From NCBI RefSeq assembly GCF_000003605.2, contig NW_003142800.1:52051-82603 (forward strand): a stretch of 30,553 bases of DNA, given 5' to 3'. Below, one piece after another: positions 10,211-24,053 of the stretch. Every line of letters begins with the position of its first letter. The stretch's first letter is position 1. The DNA is from Saccoglossus kowalevskii (Eukaryota; Hemichordata; Enteropneusta; Harrimaniidae). Made by a program: the position numbers and the translations under genes. The notes below the pieces were generated by a model. That model did no database searches and was not told the origin of the DNA. It worked only from the letters and a program-made list of their open reading frames with translations.

Positions 10211-10815
10211 GTCCATTGTACTAGTCATCGTACTAGTTCCAAAACTTTAAATTAAGGATTTCCATTGTGACTGTAGACCCTCAAATCAAACTCTAGTTTG
10301 CTAGAACGATATTTAGGATCAGAGTGGGACAAAATCTGGAATGCACAATTTCAATATTAAAAAACAATGAACTTAAACAAATAGACTGAACACGTTCCAT
10401 GTGCATATTAAAAAGCCATCTTCCATGTAAAAGTATAACAACTAACCAAAACGATATTCAAATAAATCACAAGTTTATTTGCAAGACCGACAAGGTGCAG
10501 ATGCATTATAATCCCACAAAACAATTTAACTGACATGTACAAATTAGTAAATTCAATAAAAAATAATGGACTTTATGACATACATTTGATCTTGTCAGTA
10601 AACGTTTCAAATAGGAATTGTGATCATAAACATAATTTAATTTTGTATTTTTAGAAATGGTTGAATAAAAAGTTTTCACTGTTAATTGTGTATGCTTGTT
10701 TCCTTGTAGGGGTGTTTTGTTAATGTGCTCTCACTTATATGAAACATATTTTTCTAAATTCACAGTGTCTAGCTTTTGTTACACAATTGATGATTGTTCT
10801 TATTTGTTGCTTCAG

Positions 10816-10861
10816 GTGTCCACAAGGAAAAGACTGGCACAATTTGAGCGTTTTTTGAGTG
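10816..10861 (+). other. Exon-like island, weak
   Basis: A pyrimidine-rich tract ending TTGCTTCAG precedes 10816, and a possible donor GTGTATG follows at 10862. The open stretch between reads VSTRKRLAQFERFLS. It has a more coding-like, charged composition than its surroundings, but it matches nothing I know and the donor is weak. It could be a small internal exon of an unrecognised gene, or chance. Confidence 0.18.
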
Positions 10862-11223
10862 GTGTATGTGTTTTTATTATTGCGTAAGCTTGGCATATAT
10901 TTAAAACACTTATACTATGGTTTTAACAAGAAATCTTTCAATTTACCGCGTGATATCATTACATACAGTGTGTATGCAGCGCCACAAAGTGCTACAATTT
11001 ATAATGAGGAAAAACTAAATAGCATAACTCGAATAGAAAAGTATTATTTTCTATATTTTGTTTAATTGCATAGAATTATGACTGAAAGAAGCTAAATAAA
11101 ATTACAATCTATGTTGTGTTCAACAACACTTGTATAAACAATAACCATTAATACATAGGAATGTATTAGGTAAAATACTGCATAAAAACAATGTCAAAAA
11201 CTGAAAATCTTTAATGTAGTGTT

Positions 11224-11257
11224 ACATTATTATATCAAATACATTATTATATCAAAT
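11224..11257. repeat. 17-bp perfect tandem duplication
   Basis: acattattatatcaaat occurs twice head to tail (11224-11240 and 11241-11257). It has the same unit length as the duplication at 10177 but a different sequence. Confidence 0.9.
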
Positions 11258-11382
11258 ACAACTGGTTGTCTTGAAGTTAGGTGGTCTTCATGCAAGGGAG
11301 ACGTTTATGTTATTTTCTACACCAGTTGTACCGGTAATATGCTGTGGAGTCAAATCATTGGATTACGATTACTCATTGATTC

Positions 11383-11396
11383 ATAGATAGATAGAT
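11383..11396. repeat. Short (ATAG)n microsatellite
   Basis: Three and a half atag units in a row. Confidence 0.8.
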
Positions 11397-12252
11397 TTTG
11401 TTATAAACTAATGCAAAAATAAAACAGGCGTGGACTTTGAGAAAAAGAATATCTACAATAATAATAATGAGTCGTGCCTGTTTCCATAAATAATAAATGT
11501 TAATGTTAATATTGAGAACATTTTGAAAGACCTTTCATGAAACTAAGGGAGGAAACGCAACAAAAAGTTATATAAAGAGTTATGTATCAGTATTCAATCC
11601 CAACAAAGTTCAAATGATACAGTATTCGAACGCTTGAGTAGTCATTCAGCCTTGACTGGTGTACATTGTTGAAACAATTTAACCTAGAAATAAACGATTA
11701 AACAAAACGGGACTGTTGAATTTGAATTTGAAATTGAATGCATTTTAGCAATAAACGTAGATTGACCTAGCGACACGTTGTTCCAAAATGATAGTTTGTC
11801 CAATATACTTTATTTTTAACTTTTTAAAATCCCAAAAAAAATATTGACTCAAACTTGAGTGTCAGTGTCAGTTGGTATACCGATGTGAATGGTTCATTAT
11901 CATGATGCGCATAATATATGAATAGGAATTTATAATAAAACATGAAACATCAGTTGGAGATAGCAAGAACAATATCAGTATACCTCAGAATTGAATTGAC
12001 TCATTTAGTTAATTTACTCTGGAGCATTAATTGTAATCAACTAATAGTGGGAATAGGAACAACATTCGAATTAATTCTTTTATATTCTCACTAAATGGCG
12101 GTTGCGTAATTAATTGCGTTAACAGTGTTAACTGAATAGATACGTTGTGTTGTTTTTTGATCACACATGCGAATGTTGGTATATGTTAAATACCGGATTA
12201 AGCGAGCGTCGTCATGACTACACTTCAGGGGAAAACTTTCAACTTATACATA

Positions 12253-12940
12253 CATCATCCTCCTGCTGACATAAGATGCATCACCATCTTACTGATGACA
12301 CAGGATGTACCACCATCTCACTGATGACACAGGATGGATCATCATCTTACTGATGACCCAGGATGCATCATCATCTCACTGATGACACAGGATGCATCAT
12401 CATCTTACTGATGACACAGGATGTGACATCATCTTACTGATGACAAGGATGTACCACCATCTCACTGATGACACAGGATGCATCATCATCTTACTGATGA
12501 CACAGGATGCATCATCATCTCACTGATGACACAGAATGTATCATCATCTCACTGATGACACAGGATGTACCATCATCTCACTGATGGCACAGGATGCATC
12601 ATCATCTTACTGATGACACAGGATGTACCATCATCTTACTGATGACACAGGATGTACTACCATCTCACTGATGACAGAGGATGCATCATCATCTCACTGA
12701 TGACCCAGGATGCATCATCACCTTACTGATGACACATGATGTATCATCATCTTACTGATGACACAGGATGTACCATCATCTTACTGATGACACAGAATGT
12801 ACCATCATCTTACTGATGACACAGGATGTACCACCATCTTACTGAGTACACAGGATGCATCATCATCTCACTGATGACACATGATGCATTATTATCTTAC
12901 TGATGACACAGGATGTACCACCATCTTACTGATGACACAT
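12253..12940. repeat. Left edge of the array, irregular units
   Basis: The first unit is strongly diverged (catcatcctcctgctgac, then ataagatg). Units up to the gap show scattered private changes: a 28-bp unit with gatgtgaca near 12420, one ending gatgacaagg, agaatgtatc near 12534, and gatggcac near 12584. I see no long-period repetition of variant order in this part. This is the usual picture of an array edge, where exchange no longer homogenises units. Confidence 0.7.
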
Positions 12941-13693
12941 NNNNNNNNNNNNNNNNNNNNNNNNNNNNNNNNNNNNNNNNNNNNNNNNNNNNNNNNNNNN
13001 NNNNNNNNNNNNNNNNNNNNNNNNNNNNNNNNNNNNNNNNNNNNNNNNNNNNNNNNNNNNNNNNNNNNNNNNNNNNNNNNNNNNNNNNNNNNNNNNNNNN
13101 NNNNNNNNNNNNNNNNNNNNNNNNNNNNNNNNNNNNNNNNNNNNNNNNNNNNNNNNNNNNNNNNNNNNNNNNNNNNNNNNNNNNNNNNNNNNNNNNNNNN
13201 NNNNNNNNNNNNNNNNNNNNNNNNNNNNNNNNNNNNNNNNNNNNNNNNNNNNNNNNNNNNNNNNNNNNNNNNNNNNNNNNNNNNNNNNNNNNNNNNNNNN
13301 NNNNNNNNNNNNNNNNNNNNNNNNNNNNNNNNNNNNNNNNNNNNNNNNNNNNNNNNNNNNNNNNNNNNNNNNNNNNNNNNNNNNNNNNNNNNNNNNNNNN
13401 NNNNNNNNNNNNNNNNNNNNNNNNNNNNNNNNNNNNNNNNNNNNNNNNNNNNNNNNNNNNNNNNNNNNNNNNNNNNNNNNNNNNNNNNNNNNNNNNNNNN
13501 NNNNNNNNNNNNNNNNNNNNNNNNNNNNNNNNNNNNNNNNNNNNNNNNNNNNNNNNNNNNNNNNNNNNNNNNNNNNNNNNNNNNNNNNNNNNNNNNNNNN
13601 NNNNNNNNNNNNNNNNNNNNNNNNNNNNNNNNNNNNNNNNNNNNNNNNNNNNNNNNNNNNNNNNNNNNNNNNNNNNNNNNNNNNNNNNNNNNN
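12941..13693. other. Assembly gap (753 N) inside the array
   Basis: The run of N is flanked on both sides by array units. True sequence length there is unknown. 753 is one less than 26 units of 29 bp, which may be coincidence. Confidence 0.99.
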
Positions 13694-14308
13694 CACAGGA
13701 TGTACCATCATCTTACTGAGTACATAGGATGCATCATCATCTTACTGATGACACAGGATGCATCATCATCTTACTGAGTACACAGGATGTACCACCATCT
13801 TAATGATGACACAGGATGTACCACCATCTCACTGATGACACAGGATGTACCACCATCTTACTGATGACACAGGATGCATCATCATCTCACTGATGACACA
13901 GGATGCATCATCATTTTACTGATGACACAGGATGTACCACCATCTTACTGAGTACACAGTATGTACCATCATCTTACTGAGTACACAGGATGTACCATCA
14001 TCTCACTGATGACACAGGATGTACCATCATCTTACTGATGACACAGGATGTACCACCATCTTACTGATGACACAGGATGCATCACCATCTTACTGATGAC
14101 ACAGGATGTACCATCATCTTACTGATGACACAGGATGTACCATCATCTTAATCATGACACAGGATGTACAATCATCTCACTGATGACACAGGATGCATTA
14201 TTATCTCACTGATGACACAGGATGCATCATCATCTTACTGATGACACAGGATGCATCATCATCTTACTGATGACACAGGATGTTCATCATCTTACTGATG
14301 ACACAGGA

Positions 14309-17176
14309 TGTACCATCATCTTACTGATGACACAGGATGCATTATTATCTCACTGATGACACAGGATGCATCATCATCTTACTGATGACACAGGATGCAT
14401 CATCATCTTACTGATGACACAGGATTCATCAACATCTCACTGAAGACACAGGATGCATCATCATCTTACTGATGACACAGGATGTCCATCATCTTACTGA
14501 TGACACAGGATGTACCATCATCTTACTGATGACACAGGATGTACCACCATCTTACTGATGACACAGGATGCATCACCATCTTACTGATGACACAGGATGT
14601 ACCATCATCTTACTTATGACACAGGATGTACCACCATCGTACTGAGTACATAGGATGCATCATCATCTTACTGATGACACAGGATGCATCATCATCTTAC
14701 TGAGTACACAGGATGTACCACCATCTTAATGATGACACAGGATGTACCATCATCTTACTGATGACACAGGATGCATCATCATCTTACTGATGACACAGGA
14801 TGTACCATCATCTTACTGATGACACAGGATGCATTATTATCTCACTGATGACACAGGATGCATCATCATCTTACTGATGACACAGGATGTACCATCATCT
14901 TACTGATGACACAGGATGTACCACCATCTTACTGATGACACAGGATGCATCACCATCTTACTGATGACACAGGATGTACCATCATCTTACTTATGACACA
15001 GGATGTACCACCATCGTACTGAGTACATAGGATGCATCATCATCTTACTGATGACACAGGATGCATCATCATCTTACTGAGTACACAGGATGTACCACCA
15101 TCTTAATGATGACACAGGATGTACCATCATCTTACTGATGACACAGGATGCATCATCATCTTACTGATGACACAGGATGTACCATCATCTTACTGATGAC
15201 ACAGGATGCATTATTATCTCACTGATGACACAGGATGCATCATCATCTTACTGATGACACAGGATGTACCATCATCTTACTGATGACACAGGATGCATTA
15301 TTATCTCACTGATGACACAGGATGCATCATCATCTTACTGATGACACAGGATGCATCATCATCTTACTGATGACACAGGATTCATCAACATCTCACTGAA
15401 GACACAGGATGCATCATCATCTTACTGATGACACAGGATGTCCATCATCTTACTGATGACACAGGATGTACCATCATCTTACTGATGACACAGGATGTAC
15501 CACCATCTTACTGATGACACAGGATGCATCACCATCTTACTGATGACACAGGATGTACCATCATCTTACTTATGACACAGGATGTACCACCATCGTACTG
15601 AGTACATAGGATGCATCATCATCTTACTGATGACACAGGATGCATCATCATCTTACTGAGTACACAGGATGTACCACCATCTTAATGATGACACAGGATG
15701 TACCATCATCTTACTGATGACACAGGATGCATCATCATCTTACTGATGACACAGGATGTACCATCATCTTACTGATGACACAGGATGCATTATTATCTCA
15801 CTGATGACACAGGATGCATCATCATCTTACTGATGACACAGGATGTACCATCATCTTACTGATGACACAGGATGTACCACCATCTTACTGATGACACAGG
15901 ATGCATCACCATCTTACTGATGACACAGGATGTACCATCATCTTACTTATGACACAGGATGTACCACCATCGTACTGAGTACATAGGATGCATCATCATC
16001 TTACTGATGACACAGGATGCATCATCATCTTACTGAGTACACAGGATGTACCACCATCTTAATGATGACACAGGATGTACCATCATCTTACTGATGACAC
16101 AGGATGCATCATCATCTTACTGATGACACAGGATGTACCATCATCTTACTGATGACACAGGATGCATTATTATCTCACTGATGACACAGGATGCATCATC
16201 ATCTTACTGATGACACAGGATGTACCATCATCTTACTGATGACACAGGATGCATTATTATCTCACTGATGACACAGGATGCATCATCATCTTACTGATGA
16301 CACAGGATGCATCATCATCTTACTGATGACACAGGATTCATCAACATCTCACTGAAGACACAGGATGCATCATCATCTTACTGATGACACAGGATGTCCA
16401 TCATCTTACTGATGACACAGGATGTACCATCATCTTACTGATGACACAGGATGTACCACCATCTTACTGATGACACAGGATGCATCACCATCTTACTGAT
16501 GACACAGGATGTACCATCATCTTACTTATGACACAGGATGTACCACCATCTTACTGAGTACATAGGATGCATCATCATCTTACTGATGACACAGGATGCA
16601 TCATCATCTTACTGAGTACACAGGATGTACCACCATCTTAATGATGACACAGGATGTACCATCATCTTACTGATGACACAGGATGCATCATCATCTTACT
16701 GATGACACAGGATGTACCATCATCTTACTGAGTACACAGGATGCATCATCATCTTACTGATGACACAGGATGCATCATCATCTTACTGATGACACAGGAT
16801 GTACCATCATCTTACTGATGACACAGGATGTACCACCATCTTACTGATGACACAGGATGCATCACCATCTTACTGATGACACAGGATGTACCATCATCTT
16901 ACTTATGATACAGGATGTACCACCATCTTACTGAGTACATAGGATGCATCATCATCTTACTGATGACACAGGATGCATCATCATCTTACTGAGTACACAG
17001 GATGTACCACCATCTTAATGATGACACAGGATGTACCATCATCTTACTGATGACACAGGATGCATCATCATCTTACTGATGACACAGGATGTACCATCAT
17101 CTTACTGAGTACACAGGATGCATCATCATCTTACTGATGACACAGGATGCATCATCATCTTACTGATGACACATGA
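14309..17176. repeat. Three consecutive 956-bp higher-order repeats (33-mers)
   Basis: The distinctive unit gattcatcaacatctc ending ctgaagac starts at 14423, 15379 and 16335, exactly 956 bp apart. That is 33 units less one base, because one unit (gatgtccatc) is 28 bp. Copies 1 (14309-15264) and 2 (15265-16220) agree at every place I compared, including the rare ccatcgtactg at about 14636 and 15592. Copy 3 is more diverged: it has catcttactg there, and its last units carry ctgagtac and catcatcatc where copies 1 and 2 have ctgatgac and cattattatc. Inside each copy the unit with cttatgac recurs after 377 bp (13 units), leaving 579 bp (20 units). Confidence 0.92.
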
Positions 17177-19408
17177 TGGACCATCATCTTAATGATGACA
17201 CAGGATGTACCATCATCTTACTGATGACACAGGATGCATCATCATCTCACTGATGACACAGGATGCTTCATCATCTCACTGCTGACACAGGATGTACCAC
17301 CATCTTATTGAGTACACAGGATGCATCATCATCTTACTGATGACACAGGATGTCTATCATCTTACTGATGACACAGGATGTACCATCATCTTACTGGTGA
17401 CACAGGATGTACCACCATCTTACTGATGACACAGGATGCATCACCATCTTACTGAGTACACAGTATGTACCACCATCTTAATGATGACACAGGATGTACC
17501 ATCATCTTACTGATGACACAGGATGCATCATCATCTTACTGATGACACAGGCTGTACCATCATCTTACTGAGTACATAGGATGCATCATCATCTTACTGA
17601 TGACACAGGATGCATCATCATCTTACTGATGACACAGGATGTTACCATCATCTTACTGATGACACAGGATGTACCAACCATCTTACTGAGTACATAGGAT
17701 GCATCATCATCATACTGATGACACAGGATGCATCATCATCTTACTGAGTACACAGGATGTACCACCATCTTAATGATGACACAGGATGTACCATCATCTT
17801 ACTGATGACACAGGATGCATCATCATCTTACTGATGACACAGGATGTACCATCATCTTACTGAGTACACAGGATGCATCATCATCTTACTGATGACACAG
17901 GATGCATCATCATCTTACTGATGACACAGGATGTACCATCATCTTACTGATGACACAGGATGTACCACCATCTTACTGATGACACAGGATGCATCACCAT
18001 CTTACTGATGACACAGGATGTACCATCATCTTACTTATGATACAGGATGTACCACCATCTTACTGAGTACATAGGATGCACCATCATCTTACTGATGACA
18101 CAGGATGCATCATCATCTTACTGAGTACACAGGATGTACCACCATCTTAATGATGACACAGGATGTACCATCATCTTACTGATGACACAGGATGCATCAT
18201 CATCTTACTGATGACACAGGATGTACCATCATCTTACTGAGTACATAGGATGCATCATCATCTTACTGATGACACAGGATGCATCACCATCTTACTGATG
18301 ACACAGGATGTACCATCATCTTACTGATGACACAGGATGTACCATCATCTTAATGGTGACACAGGATGTACCAACATCTTAATGATGACACAGGATGCAT
18401 CATCATCTTAATCATGACACAGGATGTACCATCATCTCACTGATGACACAGGATGCATTATTATCTCACTGATGACACAGGATGCATCATCATCTTACTG
18501 ATGACACAGGATGCATCAACATCTCACCGATGACACAGGATGCATCATCATCTTACTGATGACACAGGATGTACCACCATCTCACTGATGACACAGGATG
18601 CATCATCATCTTACTCATGACACAGGATGTACTACCATCTCACTGATGGTACAGGATGCATCATCATCTTACTGATGACACAGGATGTACCATGATCTTA
18701 CTGATGACACAGGATGTACCACCATCTTACTGAGTACACAGGATGCATCATCATCTTACTGATGACACAGGATGTACCATCATCTTACTGAGTACATAGG
18801 ATGCATCATCATCTTACTGATGACACAGGATGCATCATCATCTTACTGAGTACACAGGATGTACCACCATCTTAATGATGACACAGGATGTACCACCATC
18901 TCACTGATGACACAGGATGTACCACCATCTTAATGATGACACAGGATGCATCATCATCTCACTGATGACACAGGATGCATCATCATTTTACTGATGACAC
19001 AGGATGTACCACCATCTTACTGAGTACACAGGATGTACCATCATCTTACTGAGTACACAGGATGTACCATCATCTCACTGATGACACAGGATGTACCATC
19101 ATCTTACTGATGACACAGGATGTACCACCATCTTACTGATGACACAGGATGCATCACCATCTTACTGATGACACAGGATGTACCATCATCTTACTGATGA
19201 CACAGGATGTACCATCATCTTAATGGTGACACAGGATGTACCATCATCTTAATGATGACACAGGATGCATCATCATCTTAATCATGACACAGGATGTACC
19301 ATCATCTCACTGATGACACAGGATGCATTATTATCTCACTGATGACACAGGATGCATCATCATCTTACTGATGACACAGGATGCATCATCATCTTACTGA
19401 TGACACAG

Positions 19409-20566
19409 GATTCATCAACATCTCACTGAAGACACAGGATGCATCATCATCTTACTGATGACACAGGATGTCCATCATCTTACTGATGACACAGGATGTA
19501 CCATCATCTTACTGATGACACAGGATGTACCACCATCTTACTGATGACACAGGATGCATCACCATCTTACTGATGACACAGGATGTACCATCATCTTACT
19601 TATGACACAGGATGTACCACCATCTTACTGAGTACATAGGATGCATCATCATCTTACTGATGACACAGGATGCATCATCATCTTACTGAGTACACAGGAT
19701 GTACCACCATCTTAATGATGACACAGGATGTACCATCATCTTACTGATGACACAGGATGCATCATCATCTTACTGATGACACAGGATGTACCATCATCTT
19801 ACTGATGACACAGGATGCATTATTATCTCACTGATGACACAGGATGCATCATCATCTTACTGATGACACAGGATGTACCATCATCTTACTGATGACACAG
19901 GATGCATTATTATCTCACTGATGACACAGGATGCATCATCATCTTACTGATGACACAGGATGCATCATCATCTTACTGATGACACAGGATTCATCAACAT
20001 CTCACTGAAGACACAGGATGCATCATCATCTTACTGATGACACAGGATGTCCATCATCTTACTGATGACACAGGATGTACCATCATCTTACTGATGACAC
20101 AGGATGTACCACCATCTTACTGATGACACAGGATGCATCACCATCTTACTGATGACACAGGATGTACCATCATCTTACTTATGACACAGGATGTACCACC
20201 ATCTTACTGAGTACATAGGATGCATCATCATCTTACTGATGACACAGGATGTACCACCATCTTACTGATGACACAGGATGCATCACCATCTTACTGATGA
20301 CACAGGATGTACCATCATCTTACTTATGACACAGGATGTACCACCATCTTACTGAGTACATAGGATGCATCATCATCTTACTGATGACACAGGATGCATC
20401 ATCATCTTACTGAGTACACAGGATGTACCACCATCTTAATGATGACACAGGATGTACCATCATCTTACTGATGACACAGGATGCATCATCATCTTACTGA
20501 TGACACAGGATGTACCATCATCTTACTGAGTACACAGGATGCATCATCATCTTACTGATGACACAG
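19409..20566. repeat. 579-bp (20-mer) higher-order tandem pair
   Basis: The gattcatcaac/ctgaagac unit occurs at 19409 and again at 19988, 579 bp apart. The following units run in the same order in both copies for several hundred bases: gtccatc, gtaccatc, gtaccaccatc, catcaccatc, cttatgac, gagtacatag. The same 579-bp step appears between 23235 and 23814, and inside the 956-bp repeats. The second copy shortens after about 20240. Confidence 0.75.
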
Positions 20567-21909
20567 GATGCATCATCATCTTACTGATGACACAGGATGT
20601 ACCATCATCTTACTGATGACACAGGATGTACCACCATCTTACTGATGACACAGGATGCATCACCATCTTACTGATGACACAGGATGTACCATCATCTTAC
20701 TTATGATACAGGATGTACCACCATCTTACTGAGTACATAGGATGCACCATCATCTTACTGATGACACAGGATGCATCATCATCTTACTGAGTACACAGGA
20801 TGTACCACCATCTTAATGATGACACAGGATGTACCATCATCTTACTGATGACACAGGATGCATCATCATCTTACTGATGACACAGGATGTACCATCATCT
20901 TACTGAGTACATAGGATGCATCATCATCTTACTGATGACACAGGATGCATCATCATCTTACTGAGTACACAGGATGTACCACCATTTAATGATGACACAG
21001 GATGTACCACCATCTCATTGATGACACAGGATGTACCACCATCTTAATGATGACACAGGATGCATCATCATCTCACTGATGACACAGGATGCATCATCAT
21101 TTTACTGATGACACAGGATGTACCACCATCTTACTGAGTACACAGGATGTACCATCATCTTACTGAGTACACAGGATGTACCATCATCTCACTGATGACA
21201 CAGGATGTACCATCATCTTACTGATGACACAGGATGTACCACCATCTTACTGATGACACAGGATGCATCACCATCTTACTGATGACACAGGATGTACCAT
21301 CATCTTACTGATGACACAGGATGTACCATCATCTTAATGGTGACACAGGATGTACCATCATCTTAATGATGACACAGGATGCATCATCATCTTAATCATG
21401 ACACAGGATGTACCATCATCTTACTGATGACACAGGATGCATTATTATCTCACTGATGACACAGGATGCATCATCATCTTACTGATGACACAGGATGTAC
21501 CATCATCTTACTGATGACACAGGATGCATTATTATCTCACTGATGACACAGGATGCATCATCATCTTACTGATGACACAGGATGCATCATCATCTTACTG
21601 ATGACACAGGATTCATCAACATCTCACTGAAGACACAGGATGCATCATCATCTTACTGATGACACAGGATGTCCATCATCTTACTGATGACACAGGATGT
21701 ACCATCATCTTACTGATGACACAGGATGTACCACCATCTTACTGATGACACAGGATGCATCACCATCTTACTGATGACACAGGATGTACCATCATCTTAC
21801 TTATGACACAGGATGTACCACCATCTTACTGAGTACATAGGATGCATCATCATCTTACTGATGACACAGGATGCATCATCATCTTACTGAGTACACAGGA
21901 TGTACCACC

Positions 21910-23380
21910 ATCTTAATGATGACACAGGATGTACCATCATCTTACTGATGACACAGGATGCATCATCATCTTACTGATGACACAGGATGTACCATCATCT
22001 TACTGAGTACACAGGATGCATCATCATCTTACTGATGACACAGGATGCATCATCATCTTACTGATGACACAGGATGTACCATCATCTTAGTGATGACACA
22101 GGATGTACCATCATCTTACTGATGACACAGGATGTACCACCATCTTACTGATGACACAGGATGCATCACCATCTTACTGATGACACAGGATGTACCATCA
22201 TCTTACTTATTATACAGGATGTACCACCATCTTACTGAGTACATAAGGATGCACCATCATCTTACTGATGACACAGGATGCATCATCATCTTACTGAGTA
22301 CACAGGATGTACCACCATCTTAATGATGACCACAGGATGTACCATCATTTTACTGATGACACAGGATGCATCATCATCTTACTGATGACACAGGATGTAC
22401 CATCATCTTACTGAGTACATAGGATGCATCATCATCTTACTGATGACACAGGATGTACCATCATCTTACTGATGACACAGGATGTACCATCATCTTAATG
22501 GTGACACAGGATGTACCAACATCTTAATGATGACACAGGATGCATCATCATCTTACTGATGACACAGGATGTACCATCATCTTACTGAGTACACAGGATG
22601 CATCATCATCTTACTGATGACACAGGATGCATCATCATCTTACTGATGACACAGGATGTACCATCATCTTACTGATGACACAGGATGTACCATCATCTTA
22701 CTGATGACACAGGATGTACCACCATCTTACTGATGACACAGGATGCATCACCATCTTACTGATGACACAGGATGTACCATCATCTTACTGATGACACCGG
22801 ATGTACCATCATCTTAATGGTGACACAGGATGCATCATCATCTCACTGATGACACAGGATGCTTCATCATCTTACTGATGACACAGGATGTACCATCATC
22901 TCACTGCTGACACAGGATGTACCATCATCTTACTGATGACACAGGATGTACCACCATCTTACTGATGACACAGGATGCATCACCATCTTACTGATGACAC
23001 AGGATGTACCATCATCTTACTGATGACACAGGATGTACCATCATCTTAATGGTGACACAGGATGTATCATCATCTTAATGATGACACAGGATGCATCATC
23101 ATCTTAATCATGACACAGGATGTACCATCATCTCACTGATGACACAGGATGCATTATTATCTCACTGATGACACAGGATGCATCATCATCTTACTGATGA
23201 CACAGGATGCATCATCATCTTACTGATGACACAGGATTCATCAACATCTCACTGATGACACAGGATGCATCATCATCTTACTGATGACACAGGATGTCTA
23301 TCATCTTACTGATGACACAGGATGTACCATCATCTTACTGATGACACAGGATGTACCACCATCTTACTGATGACACAGGA
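21910..23380. repeat. Block A, repeated 2144 bp downstream
   Basis: Rare markers recur exactly 2144 bp later: ttaatg 21913/24057, gtac 22007/24151, ttagtg 22087/24231, ttattatac 22207/24351, the ccgg unit 22797/24941, and gattc 23235/25379. Copy A has two extra bases (gtacataagg near 22244 and gatgaccac near 22327). Copy B balances this with a 2-base longer unit (gtacaaacgg near 24859), so the spacing is restored. The match covers about 1.47 kb and ends by about 23380. Confidence 0.85.
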
Positions 23381-24053
23381 TGCATCACCATCTTACTTAT
23401 GACACAGGATGTACCATCATCTTACTTATGACACAGGATGTACCACCATCTTACTGAGTACATAGGATGCATCATCATCTTACTGATGACACAGGATGCA
23501 TCATCATCTTACTGAGTACACAGGATGTACCACCATCTTAATGATGACACAGGATGTACCATCATCTTACTGATGACACAGGATGCATCATCATCTTACT
23601 GATGACACAGGATGTACCATCATCTTACTGATGACACAGGATGCATTATTATCTCACTGATGACACAGGATGCATCATCATCTTACTGATGACACAGGAT
23701 GTACCATCATCTTACTGATGACACAGGATGCATTATTATCTCACTGATGACACAGGATGCATCATCATCTTACTGATGACACAGGATGCATCATCATCTT
23801 ACTGATGACACAGGATTCATCAACATCTCACTGAAGACACAGGATGCATCATCATCTTACTGATGACACAGGATGTACCATCATCTTCCTGAGTACACAG
23901 GATGCACCATAATCTTACTGATGACCCAGGATGCATCATCATCTCACTGATGACACAGGATGTACCACCATCTCACTGATGACACAGGATGCATCATCTT
24001 ACTGATGACACAGGATGCATCATCATCTCACTGATGACACAGAATGTATCATC

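Larger units (their letters stand above)
8096..10815. other. Mostly AT-rich non-coding sequence
   Basis: No gene is recognised. A patch at about 9290-9830 is less AT-rich and carries an open frame (9585-9830, plus, 81 codons) with no familiar motif. It also has an E-box CACGTG near 9637. The word GC(A/G)TTTACACG occurs near 9317 and 9685, with a partial copy at 9244. Confidence 0.45.
10862..12252. other. AT-rich non-coding sequence up to the array
   Basis: No gene is recognised; the plus-strand frame at 10859-11065 looks like chance. A palindromic GTTAAC pair lies at 12118-12132. The sequence changes abruptly to the 29-bp array at about 12253, with no mobile-element terminus visible at the junction. 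Confidence 0.5.

Noticed and set aside
12941-13693. Gap length as a true 26-unit segment
   Set aside because: 753 is one base short of 26 units, but gap lengths in drafts are usually estimates. No conclusion can be drawn.
12881-13777. Long open frames of 260-300 codons across 12881-13777
   Set aside because: They consist almost wholly of the N gap, translated as unknown residues. The real bases on each side are array units with frequent stops.
22132-22323. 63-codon repeat protein read from the array
   Set aside because: The unit is 29 bp, so the frame rotates every unit and a tga or taa stop normally returns within 87 bp on either strand. This frame is open only because nearby gagtac and indel variants remove the stops.
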